This document shows, in pieces, positions 7,999 through 16,659 of a stretch of 64,000 nt of DNA (position 1 is the first letter of the stretch; each line of letters starts with the position of its first letter). The DNA lies in contig NZ_AHTH01000005.1 in assembly GCF_000245735.1 (NCBI RefSeq), forward strand, positions 372,001 to 436,000, in the 5' to 3' direction. The position numbers were made by a program, and so were the translations under genes. This DNA comes from Alishewanella jeotgali KCTC 22429. Lineage in GTDB: Bacteria; Pseudomonadota; Gammaproteobacteria; Enterobacterales; Alteromonadaceae. The notes under the pieces are model-generated. The model saw only the letters and a program-made list of their open reading frames with translations. It was not told the DNA's origin and ran no database searches.

Positions 7999-9435
7999 AT
8001 GCGCCTTTGGCAGATCCTGATTGTTGTCGCCTTGCTGGCCGGGCTGGGCTGGTACCTGATGCCCGATAATAAAGAACAAATTCAATATCAAACCCAAAGC
8101 GTCAGCCGCGGTGATATTGAGAGCGTGGTCAATACTGCCGGCACCACCCGTGCCGTAGTCACGGTGGAGGTCGGTACTGAAGTCTCGGGTCTGATCACCG
8201 AATTACTGGCTGATTTTAATGACGATGTGACTCAGGGTCAGCTGATCGCGCGCCTCGATGACCGTACTTATCTGGCCAGATTACGCCAATCCGAGGCCGA
8301 CGTGGTGATGGCCAAAGCCAATCTGGAGCAACAGCAGGCCAACTTATTAAAAGCCGAAGCAGAATTAAGCCGGGCCGAGCGCGCCCACCAACGCCAGCAA
8401 CAACTGATGCGCCAGGGGCTGACCAACCAGAGTGAACTGGACACCGCCTTGGCAAACTTTGAAACGGCACGGGCGCAAATCAGTGTCGCCCGTGCTCAGA
8501 TCAGCAGCGCTCAGGCACAATTGCTGCAACGGGAAGCGCAGTTAGAGCAGGCCAAACTGGATCTGGATCGTACCCAAATCCGCTCTCCGGTCAATGGCAC
8601 CATTATTGACCGGCAGGTTGATATTGGGCAGACCGTTGCCGCCAGCCTGTCAGCACCAACCCTCTTTACCATAGCGCAGGATCTGCGACAGATGCAGATA
8701 GAAGCCGACGTTGACGAAGCCGATATCGGTAAATTAGCTGAAGGCCAGCAAGTCAGATTTCAGGTCGATGCCTATCCGAACCGCCAGTTTAACGGCCAGG
8801 TGTCGCAGGTACGCAAAGCTGCGACCAACGTTTCCAATGTCGTGACCTACAAAGTGATTATTGATGCACCGAACCAACAGCAATTGCTGTTACCCGGCAT
8901 GACAGCCAATATCAATGTCATTCGTGGCCAGCAAACTGACGTGCTGCGGGTACCTAATGCCGCGCTGCGTTTTCGGCCCGCCGGCGCAGCCAACCCCGCA
9001 GCTTCGCAACCGGATCCGGCTGCTGAGTTGATCCGGGAGCTGGGATTAAGCAGCGATAAAGCCAGTGCGGTGCGTCGGGTCTTTGCTGACTTTACCAGTG
9101 GCTTACAGCAGGCGCGCAGCGCCAGTGCCAATAACCCGATGACTGATATGCGGGCGCAGATGCAGCAACTGCGACAAAAGCTAAACAATGAGTTACAGCT
9201 GGTGCTGTCGGAGCAGGAGTATCAGCGCTACAGCGAAATAAACGCCCAGCGCCGGCAGCAACGGGGCCAGGGTGACAGCGGCACGGCAGCCACTGTCTGG
9301 GTACTGGATAGTAAGCAACAACCCAAGGCCATCAACCTTAGGGTTGGCCTTAGCAATGACGAGTACAGCGAGGTGTTGTCCGGTGAACTCAGCCAGGGCG
9401 ACAAGGTGATAGTCCGCGCAGTCAGGGTGGAATAA
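7999..9435 (+). CDS. MacA-like periplasmic adaptor with an extra helical insert
   Basis: A 478-residue HlyD/MacA-type membrane-fusion protein that would link an ABC exporter in the inner membrane to an outer-membrane channel. One N-terminal membrane segment (residues 4-21) is followed by a lipoyl half-domain, a long coiled-coil hairpin (~80-185) and the closing motif RSPVNGTIIDRQVDIGQTV (~195-213). Beta-barrel and membrane-proximal domains follow. Residues ~327-432 are an unusual helical insert between VPNAALRFRP and TVWVLDSKQ, which would normally be nearly adjacent. The ATPase gene starts immediately after the stop. The exported substrate is unknown. Confidence 0.85.
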   Translation: MRLWQILIVVALLAGLGWYLMPDNKEQIQYQTQSVSRGDIESVVNTAGTTRAVVTVEVGTEVSGLITELLADFNDDVTQGQLIARLDDRTYLARLRQSEADVVMAKANLEQQQANLLKAEAELSRAERAHQRQQQLMRQGLTNQSELDTALANFETARAQISVARAQISSAQAQLLQREAQLEQAKLDLDRTQIRSPVNGTIIDRQVDIGQTVAASLSAPTLFTIAQDLRQMQIEADVDEADIGKLAEGQQVRFQVDAYPNRQFNGQVSQVRKAATNVSNVVTYKVIIDAPNQQQLLLPGMTANINVIRGQQTDVLRVPNAALRFRPAGAANPAASQPDPAAELIRELGLSSDKASAVRRVFADFTSGLQQARSASANNPMTDMRAQMQQLRQKLNNELQLVLSEQEYQRYSEINAQRRQQRGQGDSGTAATVWVLDSKQQPKAINLRVGLSNDEYSEVLSGELSQGDKVIVRAVRVE

Positions 9436-10188
9436 ATGCAAAACGCGGTGATGGCAACCCTGAAGGTTGAAAAACACTACCGGATGGGTGAACAGGTACT
9501 TAAAGCCTTAAAAGGGGTCAGTGTCGGTATCGGACAAGGCGACTTTGTTGCGGTGATGGGGCCTTCCGGCTCGGGTAAGTCCACCTTTATGAATATGCTC
9601 GGCTGTCTTGACTCTCCGAGCAGCGGGCAAATATTACTGAAAGGCACCGATGTTACCCGGATGAGCGCCGCTGAACTGGCGACAGTGCGCAACCGGCACA
9701 TCGGCTTTGTGTTTCAGCAGTTTAATTTACTGCCACGCACCACTGCACTGGACAATGTGATGCTGCCACTGCTCTATACCGCTATGCCAAGGGCACAAGC
9801 CCGGGAGCGGGCCAGGCACTGTCTGGAGCTAGTTGGTCTGGGTAAACGCCTTGACCATCATCCATCACAGCTTTCTGGTGGTCAGCAACAACGGGTGGCG
9901 ATTGCCCGGGCACTGGTAAATGAACCAGATATTATTCTGGCGGATGAACCCACAGGTGCACTGGATACTGAAACCGGGCTCGAGATCATGGCCTTATTCC
10001 AGCAACTGCATCAGCAAGGTAAAACACTGGTGCTGGTTACCCACGAGCCGGATATCGCCGCCTTTGCCAGCCGGCAACTGGTATTTCGCGATGGCTTACT
10101 GCTGACCGATCGGCAAAGTTCGCCACTGGATGCGCAGCAAGCACTGGCAGACTTCAGGCAACACCGATTGGCGGAGGCACTGAAATGA
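9436..10188 (+). CDS. MacB/LolD-type ABC transporter ATPase
   Basis: A 250-residue nucleotide-binding subunit. Walker A GPSGSGKST lies at about residues 42-50, then the Q-loop FVFQQFNLLP, the signature LSGGQQQRVAIARAL, Walker B IILADEPTGALD and the switch histidine in LVLVTHEPD. In E. coli MacB the ATPase and permease are fused; here they are separate genes overlapping by four bases (ATGA). Together with the adaptor they form a likely three-gene export operon for a peptide, macrolide-like compound or lipid, the substrate being undetermined. Confidence 0.93.
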   Translation: MQNAVMATLKVEKHYRMGEQVLKALKGVSVGIGQGDFVAVMGPSGSGKSTFMNMLGCLDSPSSGQILLKGTDVTRMSAAELATVRNRHIGFVFQQFNLLPRTTALDNVMLPLLYTAMPRAQARERARHCLELVGLGKRLDHHPSQLSGGQQQRVAIARALVNEPDIILADEPTGALDTETGLEIMALFQQLHQQGKTLVLVTHEPDIAAFASRQLVFRDGLLLTDRQSSPLDAQQALADFRQHRLAEALK

Positions 10189-11411
10189 ATAGTCTGATGC
10201 TGTTAAACGTAGCCTGGGTGGCACTGCGGGTCAATTTACTGCGCAGTATTCTGACCATGCTGGGGATTATTATTGGTGTCGCCGCGGTTATTATTATGCT
10301 GGCACTGGGCTCCGGTGCCCGTTACGAAGTAGACCAACAGATCAAGAACCTTGGTGGTAATGTCTTTATTGTGTTTAGCCGGATGCGTTTTATGGGCGGC
10401 GCCCAGCAAGGTGGCACCGGTCAGAGCCTGACCGAGATGGATGCCCTGGCTATTGAAAATCAGATCCCGCAGGTAACAGTGGCCGCGCCCATGGTGCAAT
10501 CGTCGGGTCAGGTGATCTACGGCAACCTGAACTGGGCTCCCAGTATCCTCGGTGTCGATAATAAGATTTATCAGGCCCAAAGCTGGTCACTCGCCGAAGG
10601 CCGCACCTTTACTGAAACCGAGCTAAGCAGCGCGGGTCGGGTAGCGGTAATTGGCCAGACCGTAAAACGTGAGCTATTTGGTGCCAGTGATCCGCTGGGG
10701 CAAACCGTGCGCATTAACAAGGTACCGGTCACCATTATCGGCGTATTAAACGGCAAAGGGCAGAATACTCAGGGCAACGATCAGGATGATATCGTCTTTA
10801 TGCCGATTGATACCGTGCGTAAAAGGATCTCCGGTATCACGCTGTCGAGCCCGAAAGCCGTGCGCTCCATAGTAGTGCAGGTGGCCTCCGATCGGGATAT
10901 GCCACTGGTGGAACAGGAGCTGGATGCCCTGCTCAGACAGCGGCTGCGCACCACCGCTAACGACCCGCCGTTTCGGATCCGTAATTTATCCGAGATGGTC
11001 GAAACCCGTGCCCAAACCATGCAGATTTTTAATGGCTTACTGGCGGCTGTAGCCTCAGTTTCGCTGTTAGTGGGAGGCATTGGCATTATGAATATTATGC
11101 TGGTATCGGTAACAGAGCGGACCCGGGAAATTGGCCTGAGGATGGCGGTTGGCGCCAGGCCGGCCGATATTTTGCGCCAGTTTTTGATTGAAGCCGTGCT
11201 GCTCTGTGCCCTCGGTGGCGCCCTGGGTTTAACGCTGGCACTGGGCACCACCTGGGCGGTGGAGCACTTTTTGGGCTATACCGCTATTATTGAGCCACAA
11301 GTGGTGCTGATGAGTATTGGCTTTTCGGCCTTAATCGGCGTCTTTTTCGGTTATTATCCGGCGCGCAAAGCCTCACGCTTACAACCGATAGAAGCACTGC
11401 GTTACGAGTAA
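10185..11411 (+). CDS. MacB/FtsX-type ABC transporter permease
   Basis: A 408-residue permease with one N-terminal membrane helix (ILTMLGIIIGVAAVIIMLALGSG), a large periplasmic MacB-PCD domain (~45-280) and three C-terminal FtsX helices. The coupling motif EIGLRMAVGARPADILRQFLIEA is present, as is the family ending YYPARKASRLQPIEALRYE. MacB-type transporters work by mechanotransmission, moving periplasmic substrates rather than pulling them from the cytoplasm. It is translationally coupled to the ATPase gene and is the last gene of the operon. Confidence 0.92.
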   Translation: MNSLMLLNVAWVALRVNLLRSILTMLGIIIGVAAVIIMLALGSGARYEVDQQIKNLGGNVFIVFSRMRFMGGAQQGGTGQSLTEMDALAIENQIPQVTVAAPMVQSSGQVIYGNLNWAPSILGVDNKIYQAQSWSLAEGRTFTETELSSAGRVAVIGQTVKRELFGASDPLGQTVRINKVPVTIIGVLNGKGQNTQGNDQDDIVFMPIDTVRKRISGITLSSPKAVRSIVVQVASDRDMPLVEQELDALLRQRLRTTANDPPFRIRNLSEMVETRAQTMQIFNGLLAAVASVSLLVGGIGIMNIMLVSVTERTREIGLRMAVGARPADILRQFLIEAVLLCALGGALGLTLALGTTWAVEHFLGYTAIIEPQVVLMSIGFSALIGVFFGYYPARKASRLQPIEALRYE

Positions 11412-11441
11412 CGAAGCCTTCGCAAGGCAGCAAGATAAGAG

Positions 11442-11473
11442 AGGGCGTAGTTTCAAGTTTGATGCTACGCCCT
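11442..11473. terminator. Hairpin between convergent permease and MAPEG genes
   Basis: AGGGCGTAG (11442-11450) pairs perfectly with CTACGCCCT (11465-11473) around a 14-base loop. There is no strong T-run on either side, so termination is inferred from the convergent arrangement. A smaller hairpin, GCCTT-CGC-AAGGC, lies just before it at 11416-11428. Confidence 0.45.
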
Positions 11474-11487
11474 GCTGGCGCTGTCGG

Positions 11488-11904
11488 TCAGATTAAGGCC
11501 AGCAGCAATAAGCGCAGCCAGATAATCCAGAGCACCAGACAGCCAAGTAAAAATACCCGGAAGCGGCTACGCAGCACATTACTGCCAATGTGGATCAGGC
11601 TATGCCAGTAGCGAAGTACCACAAAGGTTGCACCCAATAGTACAAAGCCAAGATCGGCAAGACCGAACTGCAGAATAAACAATACCGCGGCAATGTATAA
11701 CAGCGGCATCTGGAACTGATTATCAAAATTACGGCTGGTCGCTATCACCTGCTCGTTGGCACCGCTCAGGTCCATAGTGCGAAACGCCGCCATCTTAATC
11801 TCTTTATTTTTGGCCGCCTGAAACCGCCGCCGCCCCATCAGGATCATTACGCCACTGGTCAGTAATACCTGGGCAAATACCGTCAGTAACAACCATTTTT
11901 CCAT
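11488..11904 (-). CDS. MAPEG family membrane protein
   Basis: A 138-residue four-helix membrane protein of the MAPEG family (eicosanoid and glutathione metabolism related). Hydrophobic segments occur near residues 4-22, 65-82, 85-103 and 117-137. The segment NFDNQFQMPLLYIAAVLF and the later VLRYWHSLIHIGSNVLRSRFRVFLLG match the family pattern. AAGGAA lies 5 bases before the ATG. Bacterial members are poorly characterised and no substrate can be assigned. Confidence 0.82.
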   Translation of the reverse strand: MEKWLLLTVFAQVLLTSGVMILMGRRRFQAAKNKEIKMAAFRTMDLSGANEQVIATSRNFDNQFQMPLLYIAAVLFILQFGLADLGFVLLGATFVVLRYWHSLIHIGSNVLRSRFRVFLLGCLVLWIIWLRLLLLALI

Positions 11905-12034
11905 TTTTATTCCTTAGATTCTGTGGTTTACTGCCGGCAGTATGCCGCGCTCAGCCAGAAGCATGCAACTTTTTACTGTGAACCGGCTCTTAGTTGACAA
12001 TGAACCGCGACTGAATCATCGGAACAAGGAATTA

Positions 12035-14092
12035 ATGGAACAAGCTAATGCTCTGATGCTGCTAAAAAGTCTGGCCGCCGAACAAGATGGTCTGGCCTTG
12101 TTAAAAACCCTGGTTAAGTGGCTACAGGGGCCACGTTTTAGTTTTGAGCGCCGCAAAAGAGCGCAAAAGTTGCTGGAAACCCTGGCCTTGTACCCGGCCG
12201 AGCAACGTCAGATCGCCGATACGCTGCTAAGTTGGCTCTGTCAGGTGCATCTGTATCCGGCTTTGGTCAGTCTGGGCGTATTTTCCCGGCGCGGTTTTTT
12301 ACGCGAGCTGTCCAGCCGACTGTACGAAAAAATCAACCCTGCGCCACGCGATCTGACCGAGCTAAAAGATGTGCTGGCGGAGCTGTATAAAGAGGTGGCT
12401 CACGACGAAGAGGCTGACGATAGCAATGAAGGACTGCTGCTAAAGCTCAGTCAACTCTTGCTGCCAGCGGCCAGCCCGACGGTATTAGCGCAATTCGATG
12501 CTCATCTGCGCGAAGAGACATTATGCGCCCTGGAGATGCTAAGCGTTTGGATCGCCGCCGAAGAGATGGAGCCGGATCTGATGCGCCTAGATAAGCGCCT
12601 GAATAATATCGACTCGGCCTTTATCGCCCTGCACCGTGAGCTGACCGCACTGGTGCAGCACTGCCGCCAGCAGCAGGAACAACCTTATGATGTCGCCCAT
12701 TATCATGTGATGATGGCGCAGTGTAATGAACAGGTTGACCGGCTACGCCGGCGCACAGCAACAGCGGGGAGCTCTGTTGCGGTAGCTCATCTTCTGGAGC
12801 GACTGGAGCAAACGCTGCAACGGATCACCCAACTGGTCACACTGGTTACCTGCGGACAAGCGCCCCAGTTACGCCAGCTAAGTATTGAACTGGCCGGGCA
12901 GTTGCTGGATACCAGTCGCGATAATAGCAGTGTCCGGGCCCTGTGGCGCAGTAGCACCCAGTTATTATCGAAAAGCATCAGCGTTAATAAAAGTAGTCAT
13001 GGTGAGCACTATATTGCGCGCGATAAAAAGCAGTATCTGCGCTTATTTGGCTCAGCAGCCGGTGCCGGCGTGATTATTGCCTCTATGGCTCTGCTGAAGA
13101 TTTATATCGAAAGCCTGCCATTATCGGCTTTTAGCAATGCGCTGTTGGTTAGCCTGAACTATGGTCTGGGCTTTGTGCTGATCCATTTATTGGGGCTGAC
13201 GGTAGCCACCAAGCAGCCGGCGATGACCGCCGCCAGCTTTGCCGCAGAAGTTGAAAAAGGTGAAAATGGCCGCGCTGCCCATAAAAAACTCGCCACTCTG
13301 CTGCTCGATGTAAACCGCTCACAGTGGGCCGCCGTCTGGGGTAACGTCAGTGTCGCAGTACTGACCGCCAGCAGTATCGCGCTGGCATACGCTGCCTGGC
13401 AGGGTAAGCCGCTCCTGGACAGCGCCGCCGTCAGCTATCAGTTACAAGCGGTCGCGCCCTGGCATGGTTCGTTATTTTTCGCGGCTATTGCCGGTATCTG
13501 GCTGTTTTGTTCCGGTATCATTGCTGGCTTCTTTGATAACAGAGCCAATTATCTGGATCTGCGGCAACGGCTTTATCACCACCCGTTGCTGAAGAAACTG
13601 CTACCCGAACGCCCCCGCCAAGCCTTTGCCAACTACTGGCATGACAACTATGGCCCCTTGGCCGGTAATTTTATCTTCGGCCTGTTACTGGGCATGACCG
13701 GCTACGTCGGCTATTTGCTGCAACTGCCGCTGGATATCCGCCATGTCGCCTTCGCCTCTGCTAATCTGGGTTACAGCACCATCAGCGGCGGCCTGGGCCC
13801 CTTTAGCTTTTTGTTTTATTTATGTCTGGTGCTGCTGATTGGCTTTGTTAACCTGTGGGTCAGCTTTACGCTGGCCTTAACGGTCGCACTGCGCGCCCGC
13901 GGCAGCCGGATCAGTAAATTCTCGCTGCTGCTAAAAGCGGTAGTGGAACAAATTAAACAAAACCCGCTAAATCTGTTTGTGCCAGTTACAGTGCTGGCAA
14001 AAACCACTGCTGCGGTTAAAAAAGCCGAAGATAGCCCTGCTGCTGTTAAAAAAGCAGAAGACAGCCCTGCTGAGCCAAAACACCAGTCCTAG
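12035..14092 (+). CDS. PF10136-type 'site-specific recombinase' family membrane protein
   Basis: A ~685-residue protein of the family called SpecificRecomb/Gcr. The N-terminal half is a helical soluble region (PRFSFERRKRAQKLLETL, the CRQQQEQPYDVAHYHVMMAQCNEQ area). From about residue 330 several hydrophobic helices follow, including AGAGVIIASMALLKIYI and ALLVSLNYGLGFVLIHLLGL, then the family block FASANLGYSTISGGLGPFSF. No tyrosine or serine recombinase catalytic motif is visible, so the recombinase name is probably historical. The ATG at 12035 has AAGGA four bases upstream; an ATG at 11942 would add 31 residues. The tail carries a 10-residue repeat. Confidence 0.75.
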   Translation: MEQANALMLLKSLAAEQDGLALLKTLVKWLQGPRFSFERRKRAQKLLETLALYPAEQRQIADTLLSWLCQVHLYPALVSLGVFSRRGFLRELSSRLYEKINPAPRDLTELKDVLAELYKEVAHDEEADDSNEGLLLKLSQLLLPAASPTVLAQFDAHLREETLCALEMLSVWIAAEEMEPDLMRLDKRLNNIDSAFIALHRELTALVQHCRQQQEQPYDVAHYHVMMAQCNEQVDRLRRRTATAGSSVAVAHLLERLEQTLQRITQLVTLVTCGQAPQLRQLSIELAGQLLDTSRDNSSVRALWRSSTQLLSKSISVNKSSHGEHYIARDKKQYLRLFGSAAGAGVIIASMALLKIYIESLPLSAFSNALLVSLNYGLGFVLIHLLGLTVATKQPAMTAASFAAEVEKGENGRAAHKKLATLLLDVNRSQWAAVWGNVSVAVLTASSIALAYAAWQGKPLLDSAAVSYQLQAVAPWHGSLFFAAIAGIWLFCSGIIAGFFDNRANYLDLRQRLYHHPLLKKLLPERPRQAFANYWHDNYGPLAGNFIFGLLLGMTGYVGYLLQLPLDIRHVAFASANLGYSTISGGLGPFSFLFYLCLVLLIGFVNLWVSFTLALTVALRARGSRISKFSLLLKAVVEQIKQNPLNLFVPVTVLAKTTAAVKKAEDSPAAVKKAEDSPAEPKHQS
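14011..14070 (+). repeat. Two-copy 30-bp in-frame tandem repeat
   Basis: Two adjacent 30-base units (14011-14040 and 14041-14070) encode AVKKAEDSPA twice at the C-terminus of the PF10136-type protein. The copies differ at a few silent positions, so the duplication is not very recent. It lengthens a charged tail and could vary in copy number. Confidence 0.8.
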
Positions 14093-14126
14093 CTGCCCGC
14101 TTAAATACCTGACGTGATGCCTAATT

Positions 14127-14166
14127 ACACCGCCGCTCAACATATTGCGCGGCGGTGTTTCGTTTA
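14127..14166 (+). terminator. Rho-independent terminator after the PF10136-type gene
   Basis: ACACCGCCGC (14127-14136) pairs perfectly with GCGGCGGTGT (14149-14158) around a 12-base loop and runs into TTTCGTTT. It lies 35 bases after the stop codon and isolates tdk from upstream transcription. Confidence 0.8.
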
Positions 14167-14221
14167 AACCGCACTGTCTTACTGCTGTCATATTGCTACT
14201 TTATATTTTCTGCCAGAGTCT

Positions 14222-14230
14222 TGTTATACT
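14222..14230 (+). promoter_or_regulatory. Extended -10 promoter candidate for tdk
   Basis: TGTTATACT fits an extended -10 element (TG-N-TATACT) and lies 28 bases before the tdk ATG. No convincing -35 hexamer is seen at the usual spacing. AAAGG provides the ribosome site. Confidence 0.45.
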
Positions 14231-14257
14231 GCGCCTTCAATTGCAAAAGGTAAGCTT

Positions 14258-14848
14258 ATGGCGCAACTCTATTTTTATTACTCGGCAATGAATGCCGGCA
14301 AGTCGACCTCGCTGCTGCAAAGTGCCTACAACTATCAAGAGCGCGGTATGACCGTCGCGATCTATACCGCAGCGCTGGATCATCGCTTTGGTTTAGGTAA
14401 GGTCAGCTCGCGGATAGGGCTGTCGATGGACGCCCATATTTTTGACGCGGACTTTGATTTTGTGCAGCACATTGACCAGCTAAAACAACAAGGCCGGCTC
14501 GATTGCGTGCTGATTGACGAGGCGCAATTTTTAAGTAAGGCCCAGGTCAGGCAACTCACCGATGTGGTTGATACTCTTGGGATCCCGGTGCTGGCGTTTG
14601 GCTTACGCACCGATTTTCTCGGGGAGACCTTTGCCGGCAGTGAGGCGCTGTTAGCCTGGGCCGACAAATTGATTGAACTGAAAACCATCTGTCACTGCGG
14701 CCGTAAAGCCAACTTCGTAGTGCGGCTGGATGAACAGGGACAACCGGCCAGAGCTGGCTCCCAGGTACAGATTGGCGGTAATGAAAGCTATGTTTCAATG
14801 TGCCGCCAGCACTTTAAAGCGCTTGTCTGGCAAGCCGACGACGATTAA
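14258..14848 (+). CDS. tdk: Thymidine kinase (type II)
   Basis: A 196-residue cytoplasmic enzyme that phosphorylates thymidine in the salvage pathway. The P-loop [18 protein letters not shown] is at residues ~8-25, Walker B is [10 protein letters not shown], and the lasso and substrate region includes [26 protein letters not shown]. The zinc lasso cysteines are seen in [14 protein letters not shown] and the final SMCRQHF. Length matches E. coli Tdk. It stands alone behind its own terminator and promoter; the glycosyltransferase gene starts 11 bases after its stop. Confidence 0.96.
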   Translation: MAQLYFYYSAMNAGKSTSLLQSAYNYQERGMTVAIYTAALDHRFGLGKVSSRIGLSMDAHIFDADFDFVQHIDQLKQQGRLDCVLIDEAQFLSKAQVRQLTDVVDTLGIPVLAFGLRTDFLGETFAGSEALLAWADKLIELKTICHCGRKANFVVRLDEQGQPARAGSQVQIGGNESYVSMCRQHFKALVWQADDD

Positions 14849-14859
14849 TGGAGTAAAGT

Positions 14860-15891
14860 ATGCGGATCCTCTATGGTGTGCAGGCAACAGGAAATGGTCA
14901 TATCAGCCGCGCCCGAGCCATGGAGCCGTATTTACGCCAGCAGGGTGCCGAGGTCGACTTTCTGTTTTCCGGCCGCCCGGCGGAGCAGTTTTTTGATATG
15001 CAGGCCTTTGGCCATTACCAGCTAAGACAGGGTCTGACCTTTGTGACGGCAGCTGGCCGGGTAAATTACTGGCAAAGCTTCCGCCAGGCCTCTGTACGGC
15101 AACTGTGGCAGGATGTCCGCCAATTGGATCTGAGCCGTTACGATATTATTCTGAACGATTTTGAACCGGTAACGGCCTGGGCAGCACGGCAGCAGAAAAA
15201 GCCCTGTATCGGCATTGGCCATCAGTATGCGTTTTTGCATCCGATCCCGATGGAAAACGCTAACCTGCTCAGTCAGGGCATCTTTCGTTACTTTGCCCCA
15301 GCCAACTATAGCCTGGGATTACACTGGCATCATTTTAACGCCCCTATCCTGCCGCCAATTATTCATACCACCTTTGAAGCGGTGGCCAGCGAACCGACAC
15401 TGGTGCTGGTCTATCTGCCGTTTGAAGATCAGCAACAGGTGTTACAGTTATTGTCGCCACTGACCGAATATCAGTTTAGTGTGTTTGGCCCGGGCCTGCC
15501 GGCACAGCAGCTGGGGCACATTCAAACCCAGCCGCCTAGTCTGGATGCCTTCAAACAAACGCTGGCGCGCTGCAGCGCAGTGCTGAGCAATGCCGGCTTT
15601 GAGTTAATTAGTGAAGCGCTGCAATTGCAAAAACGCATTCTGGTTAAACCGCTACAAGGGCAGATGGAACAGCAGTCAAACGCTCTGGCACTAACGAAGT
15701 TAGGTTTGGCAGAGCGCAGTGATAGCCTTAACAGCGCCGTGATTGCCAACTGGCTGCATAACGATAGTCAACTAAGACAGGTACAGTATCCGGATGTCGC
15801 CAGGGCCATTTGCCAGTGGCTGGCAGCTGATACGCCGGATCAGGCGGCGAGCCTGAGCAAAGCGTTATGGCAGCAGGTATCAGGTTTTTAG
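14860..15891 (+). CDS. MJ1255-type GT-B glycosyltransferase family protein
   Basis: A 343-residue protein of the MJ1255/YPL family of predicted glycosyltransferases, related in fold to MurG and UDP-glycosyltransferases. The N-terminal Rossmann entry YGVQATGNGHISRARAMEPYL is the diagnostic motif (GxGHxxR). The C-terminal nucleotide-binding domain includes CSAVLSNAGFELISEALQLQKRILVKPLQGQMEQQSNALAL, equivalent to the donor-binding HGG-type loop. Donor and acceptor are unknown. Its last 12 bases overlap the 3' end of the oppositely oriented FlhB-like gene. Confidence 0.78.
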   Translation: MRILYGVQATGNGHISRARAMEPYLRQQGAEVDFLFSGRPAEQFFDMQAFGHYQLRQGLTFVTAAGRVNYWQSFRQASVRQLWQDVRQLDLSRYDIILNDFEPVTAWAARQQKKPCIGIGHQYAFLHPIPMENANLLSQGIFRYFAPANYSLGLHWHHFNAPILPPIIHTTFEAVASEPTLVLVYLPFEDQQQVLQLLSPLTEYQFSVFGPGLPAQQLGHIQTQPPSLDAFKQTLARCSAVLSNAGFELISEALQLQKRILVKPLQGQMEQQSNALALTKLGLAERSDSLNSAVIANWLHNDSQLRQVQYPDVARAICQWLAADTPDQAASLSKALWQQVSGF

Positions 15892-16200
15892 GTCTATACG
15901 TTGGTGAATATTGTGCCAGTTATCCGGGAACTTGCCCTGCAGCACATAAGAAAACGCAATCAGCTCGGCAATAATCAGATAAAGCTCGCGCGGGATCTGT
16001 TCGCCCAGTTCTAGCTTACTCAGCAGTTTACTTAGCTCAGCATCTTCATGGATCAAGACACCATGCTCGCGGGCCAGCGCAATAATATCGGCAGCTAACT
16101 GACCATGGCCTTTGGCAATGATCAGAGGCGCCTGACTGCCGTCATACTTTAGCGCACTGGCACTGAGTTCGGGATTGGGATTATCGGTTTTGTCCGGCAT
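15880..16200 (-). CDS. Free-standing FlhB/EscU C-terminal domain protein
   Basis: A 106-residue protein matching the cytoplasmic FlhB-CC segment that follows the self-cleavage site. The core SALKYDGSQAPLIIAKGHGQLAADIIALAREHGVLIHED aligns with ALKYDQGKFRAPAVVAKGVDEVAMHIRNIAREHKIPVIES in the full FlhB encoded at 30288-31418. The NPTH cleavage motif and all membrane helices are absent. Similar small proteins (FhlB/FlhX type) have been proposed to substitute for or modulate FlhB-CC in export. It is the last gene of the flagellar/chemotaxis run and its end overlaps a convergent gene. Confidence 0.85.
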   Translation of the reverse strand: MPDKTDNPNPELSASALKYDGSQAPLIIAKGHGQLAADIIALAREHGVLIHEDAELSKLLSKLELGEQIPRELYLIIAELIAFSYVLQGKFPDNWHNIHQRIDLKT

Positions 16201-16224
16201 AGTGTCACCTGCGCCAGCGCAAGC

Positions 16225-16659
16225 TTACTGACCGCGCTGCTGGCGGTGTAAATTAAATAACAGTTCAGCTTCAGCCCGTGGCAATTCACACTCGCGGATA
16301 ATTTCTTCCAGATCGGCGCCAAGCTCTACCATTTTCACTGCCCGGCTGTAGATCTTGCTTTCAGGATCGCTTAAAGCAATAACTTGCTGTTGCTGTTGTA
16401 ACTCATCCAGGTCCTGACGTAAGCCCTGTTGCTGCTCCTGCATCTTCAGCACCCGCTGCCCCACGCCAATCAAGCCAGAGCGCAGCTCCTCGAGTTCGGC
16501 GTGTAGCTGCTGGTTCTGGCTTTGCGCTGCGTCAAACTGTTGCTGCAAGATGCCTAGCTGTTCAGCTTGCTGGCGCAGCCGCTGATACCCGAAAACGGCA
16601 GTGAGCAGCAGTAGGATCGCCAGCGCGGCCAGCGCAACAGTAATCAGTATGATATTCAT
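16225..16659 (-). CDS. DUF2802 coiled-coil membrane protein
   Basis: A 144-residue protein with one N-terminal membrane helix (IILITVALAALAILLLLTAVFGY), a Gln/Leu-rich coiled coil (~25-90) and a C-terminal helical block YSRAVKMVELGADLEEIIRECELPRAEAELLFNLHRQ typical of DUF2802. The family is regularly found beside cheW in polar-flagellate gammaproteobacteria, but its role is not defined; a structural or regulatory role at the pole is an inference from linkage. Its start overlaps the cheW stop by one base (TGATG type). Confidence 0.78.
   Translation of the reverse strand: MNIILITVALAALAILLLLTAVFGYQRLRQQAEQLGILQQQFDAAQSQNQQLHAELEELRSGLIGVGQRVLKMQEQQQGLRQDLDELQQQQQVIALSDPESKIYSRAVKMVELGADLEEIIRECELPRAEAELLFNLHRQQRGQ

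Noticed and set aside
12035-14092. Site-specific recombinase as a sign of a mobile element
   Set aside because: No catalytic recombinase motif, no attachment repeats and no phage or transposon genes nearby; the protein looks membrane-bound.
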